Below, piece by piece: positions 56,376 to 64,000 of a stretch of 64,000 nt of DNA (positions within the stretch are counted from its first letter, which is position 1; each line of letters begins with the position of its first letter). Source of the stretch: Hanleya hanleyi. Its lineage: Eukaryota; Mollusca; Polyplacophora; Lepidopleurida; Hanleyidae. Location: positions 1-64,000 of the forward strand of contig JAVTVY010016035.1 of the NCBI GenBank assembly GCA_036873755.1. The letters are read 5' to 3'. The notes under the pieces were generated by a model, which saw nothing but the letters and a program-made list of their open reading frames with translations, ran no database searches and was not told the origin of the DNA. The translations under genes and the position numbers were made by a program.

Positions 56376-56720
56376 ATGACGTCTGCGCGAGTACGGAAGC
56401 ACGCCCCGACGCTCCGTGTATTGAAGACGGCCCCACCCGAGTTGGTCCGAACCATTGTACGCGGTGCGGACCCTGACCTTATACGCTGTCTGTGCGAGAT
56501 CGGGTACAACCTGTTAAAAGGCAACGTACCACTGACTCCGGCTCAGAAGACCAAGTTGACCAAGCATAAGACAGGTCTCCGAACCTTAGTCCAGAAGCGA
56601 GTCTCTCAAACACAAAAGAAAAAGGTGTTACAGAAAGGCAGCTTTCTCGGGGCCATCTTAGCACCGTTGGCCGCTTCCGTGTTGGGTCCAGTATTGGGTA
56701 GACTCTTCGGCCGACAATGA
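56376..56720 (+). CDS. Small conserved Polinton protein (114 aa)
   Basis: Starts M-T-S-A-R-V-R-K-H-A-P; the middle has L-L-K-G-N-V-P-L-T-P-A-Q-K and a Lys/Arg-rich stretch. It ends in a Gly/Ala/Leu-rich hydrophobic segment (K-G-S-F-L-G-A-I-L-A-P-L) and R-L-F-G-R-Q. Proteins of this make-up are a regular part of animal Polintons and adintoviruses; the hydrophobic Gly-rich end suggests membrane interaction or a virion-internal role. Intact. Its TGA overlaps the next ATG (ATGA). Confidence 0.8.
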   Translation: MTSARVRKHAPTLRVLKTAPPELVRTIVRGADPDLIRCLCEIGYNLLKGNVPLTPAQKTKLTKHKTGLRTLVQKRVSQTQKKKVLQKGSFLGAILAPLAASVLGPVLGRLFGRQ

Positions 56721-58260
56721 ACCACACGAAAACAATGGTCCTCGTCGAACCACGGTTCCTTCAAAACCTCCAATCGCCCTTACCTGTCCCACCTACGGTG
56801 AAGACCATAAACACCCTCGATGAAGAGATGCAACAGATCTTACAAAGACCGGGGTTAAGCGACAGTGAGAAAGTACAACGGTACAATGAGACGCTTCAAC
56901 GGTACATGACGTTCATGGACCAATACAAAACCTTCTCTACCCCACAACCATCACCACCACCACCACCACGCGACACACCGCCGACCTCAGCGCCGCTCCA
57001 ACAGCCCGCCATTACCAGGGGTACCACCCACAGTGGGTGGAAGACGAAGTCTGAAGAGTGTACCTGCATCGTTCAGAAACAAGCTGGCCTGGTATTACAA
57101 CGGATGAAACAGAATCCTAACATGACTTGGAATGATAAAGGCGAACTACTGGTACAGAATCAGGTGGTCCCCGGGACCCACATGACGGATTTAGTGAATG
57201 ACCTGATGCGTAAACGCAGGTCGGACACGGATCCTCGAGGATGGGAAGTCTTCGCTCAAGGCTTGAAAGACATGCATGTACCGCAGGAATTGGTGGGGAA
57301 CCCCGAGCGCTGGGCCTGGATGCAGCGAACCCAGCAATCGCCGAGGGGCCCACTACCTTCTTGGGAATCCGAGTGGGAACCGGAGTCACCCCCCAAAACA
57401 CCACCACAACGGGCACCTTCTTTTCACACCTTTAAAAAACCACCCTTGATCAAGACACCCCACATCTCCACAGCCGTGACACGTAGCAAGTCACCGCGAC
57501 GAACACGTTCGCTGGATGTGTTTCCTGACAACACCTTGGCCAAGTACGTGACCCAGTTACCGCAACCGTTGCACTTACTTGGGCGCTGGGAATGTGGCCT
57601 CGTGGATATCCAATACCCTTACTCGTGGTACAACGTGCGAGCCAATGAAGTGTGGTACGAGGTGACCTACGAAGGAAAAGACACCCGACTCGCCGAAGGC
57701 GAATACGATACTCCCAAGGAGTTCATGGGTGGGCTGACAAGACTGTTGCATTATAAGGCTCCACGGGAGGTTACGAATGTTTCAAAATCCATCAAAACCT
57801 ATTCCTTCAAGAATCACGTGGACTTCGATTACAACGCACACAACGACAAGGCACAGCTCATCGTCACCGCCAACGTGAGTGTCGTACTGAGTCCTAGGCT
57901 ACAGCAAATGCTGGGTTTCGATATACAGACGTTCGCTGCTCCCACCGCCCACCAAGGCGAGATCCCGATGGATATGAAGTCGGGTATGTACGGACTCTAC
58001 GTCTACTCGGACGTGGTGGACAACCACATCGTGGGCGATATCAACACACCTCTGTTGCAGTGGTAGCCATTAAAAAGACGTATGGAGATCAAGTGACCCA
58101 CAGTTTCACCCACATGCTCTACCTACCCGTGCGACAATCCGACATCAACACTATCACGGTGGATATAAGAGATGACACAGGACGACCGGTGGCATTCGAA
58201 CGCGGGAAAGTGGTGCTGACACTTCATTTTCGACAAGCACGTGCTCCCCACTTTGTATAA
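56717..58260 (+). pseudogene. Polinton penton-type minor capsid protein, frameshifted
   Basis: A long N-terminal arm (M-V-L-V-E-P-R-F, then helical and Pro-rich sequence) is followed by a domain with the signature of the Polinton minor capsid protein: F-P-D-N-T-L-A-K-Y, then W-E-C-G-L-V-D-I-Q-Y-P-Y-S-W-Y-N, as expected for the single jelly-roll pentamer at capsid vertices. The frame stops at 58,066 (W, TAG), but the missing end is present one frame over (58,060-58,260, from V-A-I-K-K to P-H-F-V). A one-base frameshift near 58,058 therefore splits the gene. The first 449 codons are open. Confidence 0.82.
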
Positions 58261-58619
58261 TGAAGTGCGATGCACGCAGCTATATGGACTATTATGCCCA
58301 ACAGGCCGGCGGTGGCCTTCCGGTCTTTAGTGGTGCACGCATGCAACGAGGACATGGATTGGGGAACATACTCGGGAGCATCGTCAAAACGTTCCTGCCC
58401 TTGGAGACTCGTGGGGTGAAAGCAATCGGCAAACAAGCGGTACGCAGTGGACTGCAAGTCGCCGGTGATGTCTTGGGGGGTACGGCACCCAAAGAAGCCT
58501 TGAAACGGCGGGCCAAAGAAGCAGGAGGCATCTTGGTGGCCAAAGCACAACGCACCGTAGGAAATAAAAGACCTGCACCACCGAGACCACGCACCAGTCG
58601 ACGCCCGACCCAGCGATGA
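58260..58619 (+). CDS. Basic core protein of the Polinton (119 aa)
   Basis: The ATG overlaps the preceding stop (TAATG). The sequence has an aromatic N-terminus (Y-M-D-Y-Y-A-Q-Q-A-G-G-G), then G-H-G-L-G-N-I-L-G, an amphipathic Ala/Gly/Lys region, and a very basic Pro/Arg tail. It resembles the pX/pVII-like virion core proteins described in adintoviruses, which bind and condense DNA. Intact. Confidence 0.75.
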   Translation: MKCDARSYMDYYAQQAGGGLPVFSGARMQRGHGLGNILGSIVKTFLPLETRGVKAIGKQAVRSGLQVAGDVLGGTAPKEALKRRAKEAGGILVAKAQRTVGNKRPAPPRPRTSRRPTQR

Positions 58620-58655
58620 CGCACATCGAAGACCCAGGATATCTTTTCTTAAAAC

Positions 58656-59969
58656 ATGTCCTTGATCCACGCAGAGTCCTGCCCCTTCACCAACAGTGAA
58701 TTTGATTTGTGAACCGTCCCGCCCACACAGACCAGTGCCGAACAAGGATTATGGGTGGAGCATCTCCCGCTCTCCAGCATCACCGAAACAGGGCCCATTG
58801 AGTTCACCATCAGTAATGCGGATACGGCCTATGTGGATTTAGCCCATACATACTTGTATGTGAAAGCCAAGATCGTCAATGGAGATGGCTCCAGAATCGT
58901 CGACCAAGCAACGGTGGGCCCGACGAATCTCTGGCTGCACTCGATGTTTCAACAGGTGGATATATTTCTCAGCGACAAACTCATCAGTGACTCGACCAAC
59001 ACGTACCCCTGTCGAGCCTACATCGAGACGCTGTTATCGCATGGACGAGAGGCTAAAAAATCTCAACTGACAGCCGCTTTATTCTACCAGGACACAGCCG
59101 AGCACATGGGCGTAGAGAACGACAATGTGGGATATAACAAACGGAAGGCTTTGACCGCGAACGGCGTCTCGGTGGATCTCATGGGTCGACTGCACGCAGA
59201 CATCTTCATGCAAGACCGATACCTCTTGAACAAGATCCCCATCAAAATCCGACTGATACGGGCGCCTCCGACCTTCGCGTTGATGGCCACTAACGTAGAC
59301 GGGCATGCAGCTGACTATAAGATTGTCATCCAAGACGCAGTCCTGTATGTCCGAAAAGTGAAACCGAATCCAGCCGTTCAATTGGGACACCTCAAAGCCT
59401 TGGAAACAAAACCAGCCCAGTACCCTATCCGACGTGTACAAACCAAAGTGTTCTCTGTGCCTGCTGGAAATATGAGCGCCAACAAAGAAAACCTGTTCCT
59501 GGGGGAACTACCCAAGCGATTGATCCTGGCCTGTGTGGAAAATACCAGTTTCAGCGGAGCCTACCCAGAGAATCCGTTTGACTTTAAACATTTCGGCATC
59601 AATTTTGTGGCCCTGCATGTGGATGGACAACAGGTGCCAGCCACGGCCTTAACCCCGAACTTTGGGCGCAGGAATTTCATTCGAGCCTATCAGAACCTGT
59701 TTACAGCCACCGGTCAAATCAACCAGGACGAAGGGAATATGATCAGTCGGGAGGACTACGCGAACGGATACACGTTGTTCTGTTTCGATCTGACCCCTAC
59801 CTTAGAGAACGACCATCAGCTGGCCCTCGCCAAGCAAGGCAATTTACGGTTGGAGATCCACTTTGCACGAGCCCTCCGGAGCACCGTCAATGTGATCTGC
59901 TACGCCGAGTTTGACAACATCATTCAAGTGGACAAGGCGCGCAACGTCCTGTGTGACTTCTCCACCTAA
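58656..59969 (+). pseudogene. Polinton major capsid protein (double jelly-roll), early stop
   Basis: The hexon-like protein that forms capsid facets. The natural ATG is at 58,656 (M-S-L-I-H-A-E-S), but codon 19 is TGA (58,710-58,712). From 58,713 the frame is open for 418 codons to TAA-59,969. Family features include P-P-T-Q-T-S, G-P-I-E-F-T-I-S, a Y-L-Y-V-K-A-K-I strand, and S-M-F-Q-Q-V-D-I-F-L. The one nonsense change is the only break that I see, so the gene was lost recently or is rescued by an unusual start. Confidence 0.88.
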
Positions 59970-59970
59970 C

Positions 59971-60471
59971 ATGGATACAGACCAGATAACCACCGTGCTG
60001 GAGAATTACCCAGAGACACGTGTGGTCTTTCAGGGGGTGTTCGCCCGAGATGTGTTTCCATTAGACCGTGTGTATCCTGCTGCTTACGTTCTCAACACGG
60101 ACCCGATGGATCGGCCCGGTGAACATTGGGTGGGCGTGTACTTGACAGAACAGCAGGGCGAGTACTTTGACCCGTACGGCCTGCCACCCCTCCATCCCGA
60201 TTTAACAGACTTCATAGATCAAGGCACAGAGACGTGGTGTTGGAACAGTCAAACGTTGCAAAGCCTGACCAATAGCGTGTGCGGACAATATTGCTTGTTT
60301 TACCTGTACCATCGATGCCGGAGAAGACCCTTATACCATCGATGCCGGGGAAGACCCTTATCTACCATCGTACAGATGTTTGACGAGTACCCCAAGGCGG
60401 AGGACCGGGATGTACTCGTATATGACTGGGCCGCCCATCATTTCAATGTACAAGCCCCGTTCTGGGCTTAA
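59971..60471 (+). CDS. Polinton maturation protease (adenovirus-type cysteine protease)
   Basis: The ATG follows the capsid stop by one base. The family signature is complete: His in G-E-H-W-V-G-V, acidic residue in E-Y-F-D-P-Y-G, Gln in W-N-S-Q, and Cys in N-S-V-C-G-Q-Y-C-L-F-Y. It cleaves capsid and core proteins during maturation. The C-terminal part has a 27-base internal duplication (Y-H-R-C-R-x-R-P-L twice, near 60,310-60,360), and the last residues fall in a ~44-bp repeat, so the end may be altered. Otherwise intact at 166 residues. Confidence 0.88.
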   Translation: MDTDQITTVLENYPETRVVFQGVFARDVFPLDRVYPAAYVLNTDPMDRPGEHWVGVYLTEQQGEYFDPYGLPPLHPDLTDFIDQGTETWCWNSQTLQSLTNSVCGQYCLFYLYHRCRRRPLYHRCRGRPLSTIVQMFDEYPKAEDRDVLVYDWAAHHFNVQAPFWA

Positions 60472-60560
60472 GTTCTTTCAATGTACAAGCCCCACTGTTC
60501 TGGGCTTAAGTTCTATCGATTTCAATGTACAAGCCCCCTGTTCTGGGCTTCAGTTTTCAC
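60440..60560. repeat. ~37-44 bp tandem repeat at the protease 3' end, three copies
   Basis: TTTCAATGTACAAGCCCC followed by TTCTGGGCTTAAGTTCT occurs three times with small differences. The first copy lies within the protease coding end. GCCC...GGGC within each unit can form a small hairpin. Confidence 0.85.
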
Positions 60561-60587
60561 GTGGTTGTTCTCACGTTGTTGTTGTTG

Positions 60588-60593
60588 AATAAA
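60588..60593 (+). terminator. Polyadenylation signal AATAAA after the Polinton gene series
   Basis: AATAAA followed by an A-rich stretch, after a GTTGTTGTTG tract. Element I has a comparable tract (about 2765-2800), which suggests that it kept the same region. Confidence 0.55.
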
Positions 60594-60754
60594 AAAACAA
60601 AATGAGATCTCACCCAAAAAACCCTGTCTTGTGTGTTTTCTATATGAGCATAATGCATGCAGGCTATAACAGACATGTGGGGATTCGGTGAAACTGGCTT
60701 CGAACACCGTGGAGAAAGTAGCCAATCAGTGGCCTAGGATAATCCAAAATTCAC

Positions 60755-60870
60755 CCGCGCAGGCGTGCGGCCGGATAAGCCTGGCGCGCGCTGCGGCCGG
60801 AGTATCCAGCGCGCGCGCGCGCTGCGGCCGGGGCGGGGCGGAGCGGGTCGGGCCGGACCGGGCCGGGGAA
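60755..60870. other. CpG-dense, GC-rich block
   Basis: About 115 bases of mainly G and C with many CpG pairs: CGCGCGCTGCGGCCGG-type repeats, then GGGGCGGGGCGGAGCGGG (an Sp1-like site) and GGCCGGACCGGGCCGGGG. It stands out sharply from its surroundings. It lies between the protease and the right repeat array and could be a promoter or enhancer. Confidence 0.7.
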
Positions 60871-61049
60871 AACTCGGATGTTGAACATCCGGATCCTACG
60901 TCTAAGGGGAACATTGAAACTCTTCTGTGTTCGAAGGTAGTTTTAGTGAAACCCGGAAGTGACGTCTGTGCGCAGAACCCACACCACCCAACCACAACCA
61001 TGGACCCATAGTGGTGGGTTAAAACACACCCCCACGCATCCCCCGACAT

Positions 61050-61990
61050 GCCTGCTTTCTATACTACGACCAGACTGCGCATGCGCAGACTACTGAACAC
61101 GGATGAGCCATGGGTCCAATCGGATGCTCCTCCACGAGAGCTTCAATATAAGACCTCAGACGACTCCATCGGACCCATAATGACCCATGTCGGCCCCAAA
61201 ATGTCTATTTCCATAGTCTTGGTCTACTGCGCATGCGCAGAATGACGTCAGTTTTTATGTCACATCCACCCCGCCGGATGCTCCTTCACGAATGCTTCAC
61301 ATCGATACCTCACTCGACCCCCATCAGACCACTAGGGGCCTACCTAGACCCCAAAACGTGTATTTCCATACCCTTTTCCCACAATTCCCTGTCTGCGCAT
61401 GCGCAGAATGTTGAACACGAACGACACACTAGTCCAGGCAGATGCTCCCTCACGAATGCTTCACACTGATACCTCACACGACACCATCGGATCATTAGGG
61501 ACTCATCTAGACCCCAAAACGTCTATGTCCATACCCTTTTCCCACAATTCCCTGTCTGCGCATGCGCAGAATGTTGAACACGAACGACACCCTAGTCCAG
61601 GTGGATGCTCCCTCACGAATGCTTCACATTGATACCTCACTCGATCCGATCGGATCATTAGGGGCCCCCCTAGATCCCAAAACGTCTATTCCATACCCTT
61701 GGTCTACCGCGCATGCGCAGAATGACCATATTCCAACCCCACACCCAGCCCATCGGATGCCCCCTCACATCTGCTTCACATTGATACCTCACTCGACTCC
61801 ATCGGACCACTAGTGACCCACCTAGACCCCAAAACGTCCATTTCCATACCCTTGGTCTACCGCGCATGCGCAGAATGACGATATTTCAACCCCACACCCA
61901 CCCCATCAGATGCCCCTTCACGAATGCTTCACATTGATACCTCATACGACCCAATCGGTACACTAGGGACCCCTCTCGCCCCTGAAGATT
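61050..61990 (+). repeat. Polinton right subterminal repeat array (~6 units)
   Basis: Units of ~155-165 bp, the same as in element I: CCTCACTCGACTCCATCGGA, CCCCAAAACGTCTATTTCC, TGCGCATGCGCAGAATG. Palindromes occur near 61,077, 61,230, 61,395, 61,559, 61,710 and 61,862. The last units merge into the terminal inverted repeat. Confidence 0.9.
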
Positions 61991-62346
61991 GCCGGAGAAT
62001 GCCGGAGAATTTGGGACTACTTTCTGTCCGCGAAGGCAGACCGCATCACCACCAGACCGCATCACCGCGGAGGAATACACATACCGAAAAGACACGGAGG
62101 TGACCGAAGAGACACGGAGGTGACCGAAAAGACACGGAGGTGAGCGAAGACACACGAAGGTGAACGACATTATGGAAAAACCCACTGACAGGTCAGTACA
62201 TATCCTATCATGTTCCCAGGTCACGCTCCATTCACCCAGACCGGAAGTGACGTCATACGGGCCTGGTGGCGCCCGCTGGCGGGAAAAAAGGAACCAAGAG
62301 TTACCTCCCTGGAAAACGTGGCTTGTGCGAGTTGTTGTATACTACT
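61790..62346. repeat. Polinton right terminal inverted repeat
   Basis: Complement of the left TIR. Its inner part carries a CCGAAGACACGGAGGTGA-type ~21-bp tandem repeat (about 62,085-62,165), expanded relative to the left end, and an extra CGCATCACC segment at about 62,040-62,075 that is shared with element II. Confidence 0.85.
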
Positions 62347-62352
62347 AACGCT
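62347..62352. repeat. Polinton target-site duplication, right (AACGCT)
   Basis: Six bases after the right terminus; five of six match 52,954-52,959. Confidence 0.75.
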
Positions 62353-62600
62353 CAGCGACTTGGTCACACACCGAGCCCCAGACCCAATCGGGTGCAGACA
62401 CTCCCTCTAACGTCCCAGCTTACCACTGTACGATCGACCCCCACACTACAGAATCACCGTGGTAGAACCGGCCCATCATCAGTGAAATCTTCTAAACGTC
62501 TCTTGGGCCGGTACCAAATTTATGAGAGCGAGTTACCACGCCAAAGGATAACACTCCAGCCATGGGCCCCGCTGACAACATCTCTTCACCTGCTTGATTT
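62347..62600 (+). pseudogene. Outer Polinton, right fragment: end of membrane protein, start of ATPase
   Basis: A Ser/Thr/Pro-rich frame leads to E-L-P-R-Q-R-I-T-L-Q-P-W, which matches G-L-P-R-Q-W-I-H-L-E-P-W at the end of the inner Polinton's membrane protein. The orientation is the same as the left fragment at 52,820, so the inner Polinton interrupted this gene. Homology ends near 62,600, just at the beginning of the ATPase gene. Confidence 0.72.
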
Positions 62601-62654
62601 ACAACTCAAAGCTCTTGTAGCTCTGGAGTATGAGTACGAGCTGGGCACCCGTCC

Positions 62655-62923
62655 CGAGCATCCGAATCCGCCAAGAAATCATCGACAATGATCAAAGTGT
62701 CCTGTTCCAAGTCGGCCAAGGCGGACAGCTCTTTCACAATGGTGACGTTGGGCATCGTCGCATACACCGACTGCCATTATCTGTAACACTACACGACCAG
62801 GGCGATTGGTTGAGTAATCATGCTGTCGGCGTGTCGAATGAGCTTCTGGACGAAATACGTCTTGCCTGACCCCGCCGGCTCCCCGACGAGGCAGGTGAAT
62901 GGATGTTGCCGACGGGGTCCCTG
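62655..62923 (-). pseudogene. Packaging ATPase fragment of another Polinton
   Basis: The minus strand encodes H-P-F-T-C, a complete Walker A loop G-E-P-A-G-S-G-K-T, H-A-D-S-M-I-T-Q-P-I, and Walker B L-I-I-V-D-D. Two stop codons break it in between. It faces the fragment at 62,520-62,600 head to head, with the preceding membrane-protein end repeated in inverted orientation (62,916-62,955). It is therefore an inverted duplicate or a separate Polinton remnant. Confidence 0.78.
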
Positions 62924-63000
62924 GTTGGAGTTGTATCCTTTGGTGTGGTAACTTACTGTGTCTGTTCTTTCTCCAGGTGAGATTATTTTGGTGAATAAAT

Positions 63001-63185
63001 ATATAACACAAGGCTATTCTATGGATAACAACTTCTTTACTGCTGTGGAGCTGACGTTTCGTTGGAGATACTTCCAACTTTTTCAAAGCTAATTAGCTTT
63101 GAAAAAGTTGGAAGTATCTCCAACGAAACGTCAGCTGCACAGCAGTAAAGAAGTTGTTATCCATAGAATAGCCTTGTGTTATATA
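63001..63185. repeat. 185-bp near-perfect palindrome
   Basis: Arms of about 90 bases (ATATAACACAAGGCTATTCT ... and complement) meet at AGCTAATTAGCT near 63,093. I see about one or two mismatches. It contains CGAAACGTCAGCT, a string also seen in some Penelope-type repeats, but the class is unproven. An A-rich tract follows at 63,212-63,240. Confidence 0.85.
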
Positions 63186-63249
63186 CGGCGACTTCTAAAT
63201 GCCTATCAAAGAAAAAAAAAAAGAAAAAAAAAAAAAAAAAGAATAAATA

Positions 63250-64000
63250 TATGCTTAGGTACAATTTTAGCCCTAAAAATCGTATTATGAATGTCCATTT
63301 TTGTCGCCTGATCGAGTAGAGAACCCACCAGGCTCTAATCTGTTCATCGCTTTAGTTCTCATATTTGATTTAACAAGTTTTATAAGAAAAAATATCTGGA
63401 AAAGTATTCTTATGGGGTTTCGAAATATGACATGGTTATTCTAAACTAAGTAAAGAAAGTAGCGATGCCTTGGTTCTCTGAATGTTGTTCTGGTTGCTGA
63501 GATATTAATGTTGAAAGTGTGACCATTGCATTTTTGTTCAATTGAAAACATATAAAATTCCACAGAGATTTATGCCAAATTTTGAAAAAAAACTGAAGCA
63601 GGGATATTGTATTGAACGGTTGTTCTTCTGGGCGAGTTAAGAATTCTATGAAAAAATGGAACTCGAAAAATAAACGTTTGAAAATGGAGGTCATACTACT
63701 TCTTGTAAGAACGTCGGCATCATTTTCCACCACCCCTTTAATGTTGCGTTTAACTCTGCGGTCCGTGCTCGTACACTACGCGCTGAGGGTGTTCCGATGA
63801 CGTCATTGGTCAACGGTCAACTTTCTAGCCCCAGCCCTACCGATGATACAACTCAAAGGCCCTTCCTCTACTCTGGCTACATTCCAAGCTGTCCAATACA
63901 CCCCGTGGTCCCTAAGGTCCTACTTTATAGGAGTATATAGGTAGGCATGTCTTCAGTACGCGTCCGAACATGCGGTTTTCTCTACAATTGATGATGTCAC
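63250..64000. other. No gene recognised
   Basis: AT-rich DNA with short open frames only. Confidence 0.5.

Larger units (their letters stand above)
52960..62346 (+). mobile_element. Polinton/Maverick (adintovirus-like) element, 9.4 kb, inner copy
   Basis: Both ends are AGTAGTATACAACAACTCGC in inverted orientation, with long terminal inverted repeats and a 6-bp target duplication with one mismatch (GACGCT 52,954-52,959; AACGCT 62,347-62,352). The plus strand encodes integrase, membrane protein, packaging ATPase, a small conserved protein, penton-type capsid protein, core protein, major capsid protein and protease, tightly packed with ATGA and TAATG overlaps as in viruses. DNA polymerase B is missing; complete Polintons are usually 15-20 kb. 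Several genes carry single breaks. Confidence 0.92.

Noticed and set aside
58224..58745. 173-codon minus-strand frame opposite the core protein gene
   Set aside because: It is a shadow of the GC-richer plus-strand coding sequence; the plus-strand genes have recognisable family signatures.

Overview
The window is genomic DNA of an animal, most likely a marine invertebrate and plausibly a bivalve mollusc. The evidence is AT-rich non-coding DNA, a multi-exon receptor-like gene with GT-AG introns, and a dense, deeply nested load of transposons. These include an L1/Tx1-type LINE, Polinton/Maverick elements, foldback elements, TA- and TTAA-target MITEs, and repeats rich in GGTCACAGTGACCTTGACC. I see no bacterial-style operon, CRISPR array, rRNA or confident tRNA.

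Layout. 0.3-8.1 kb: a decayed LINE, split at 1191-5589 by a 4.4 kb non-autonomous Polinton-like element with a perfect 6-bp target duplication, and split again at 6318-6478 by a palindromic MITE in the catalytic box of the reverse transcriptase. 9.46-16.8 kb: nested foldback elements whose long arms are arrays of a 21-bp CATATG repeat, one of them carrying a piggyBac-type MITE. 17.3-18.5 kb: a second small Polinton-like element. 18.5-28.9 kb: non-coding DNA with tandem repeats and a large palindrome. 28,986-44,885: a nine-exon plus-strand gene for a predicted type I membrane receptor (signal peptide, proline-rich repeats, a cysteine-rich domain, a CUB-like domain, stalk, membrane segment, and a tyrosine-rich tail with ITIM-like and SH2-binding motifs). 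Its introns hold many MITEs, a 31-bp satellite and a GCGCCC-rich terminal-inverted-repeat element. 45-52.8 kb: repeats and retroelement fragments.

52,960-62,346 is a 9.4 kb Polinton (adintovirus-like element) with terminal inverted repeats and a 6-bp target duplication (one mismatch). Its plus-strand genes are integrase, a Ser/Thr-rich membrane protein, the FtsK/HerA-type packaging ATPase (with a tandem partial duplication), a small conserved virion-type protein, the penton-type minor capsid protein, a basic core protein, the double-jelly-roll major capsid protein and an adenovirus-type cysteine protease. No DNA polymerase B is present. Stop codons or frameshifts break integrase, ATPase, penton and capsid genes, so the copy is inactive as it stands. 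It sits inside the membrane-protein gene of an older Polinton whose remains flank it on both sides.

The three Polinton-like elements share the terminus AGTAGTATA, 6-bp target duplications and copies of a ~150-165 bp subterminal repeat. In the 4.4 kb element and the 9.4 kb Polinton, nearly every repeat carries the palindrome TGCGCATGCGCA, the consensus site of the transcription factor NRF-1. Their ends also contain CRE/ETS-like and CTCF-like sites, so the ends look like arrays of animal promoter elements. This is the most unusual signal in the window.
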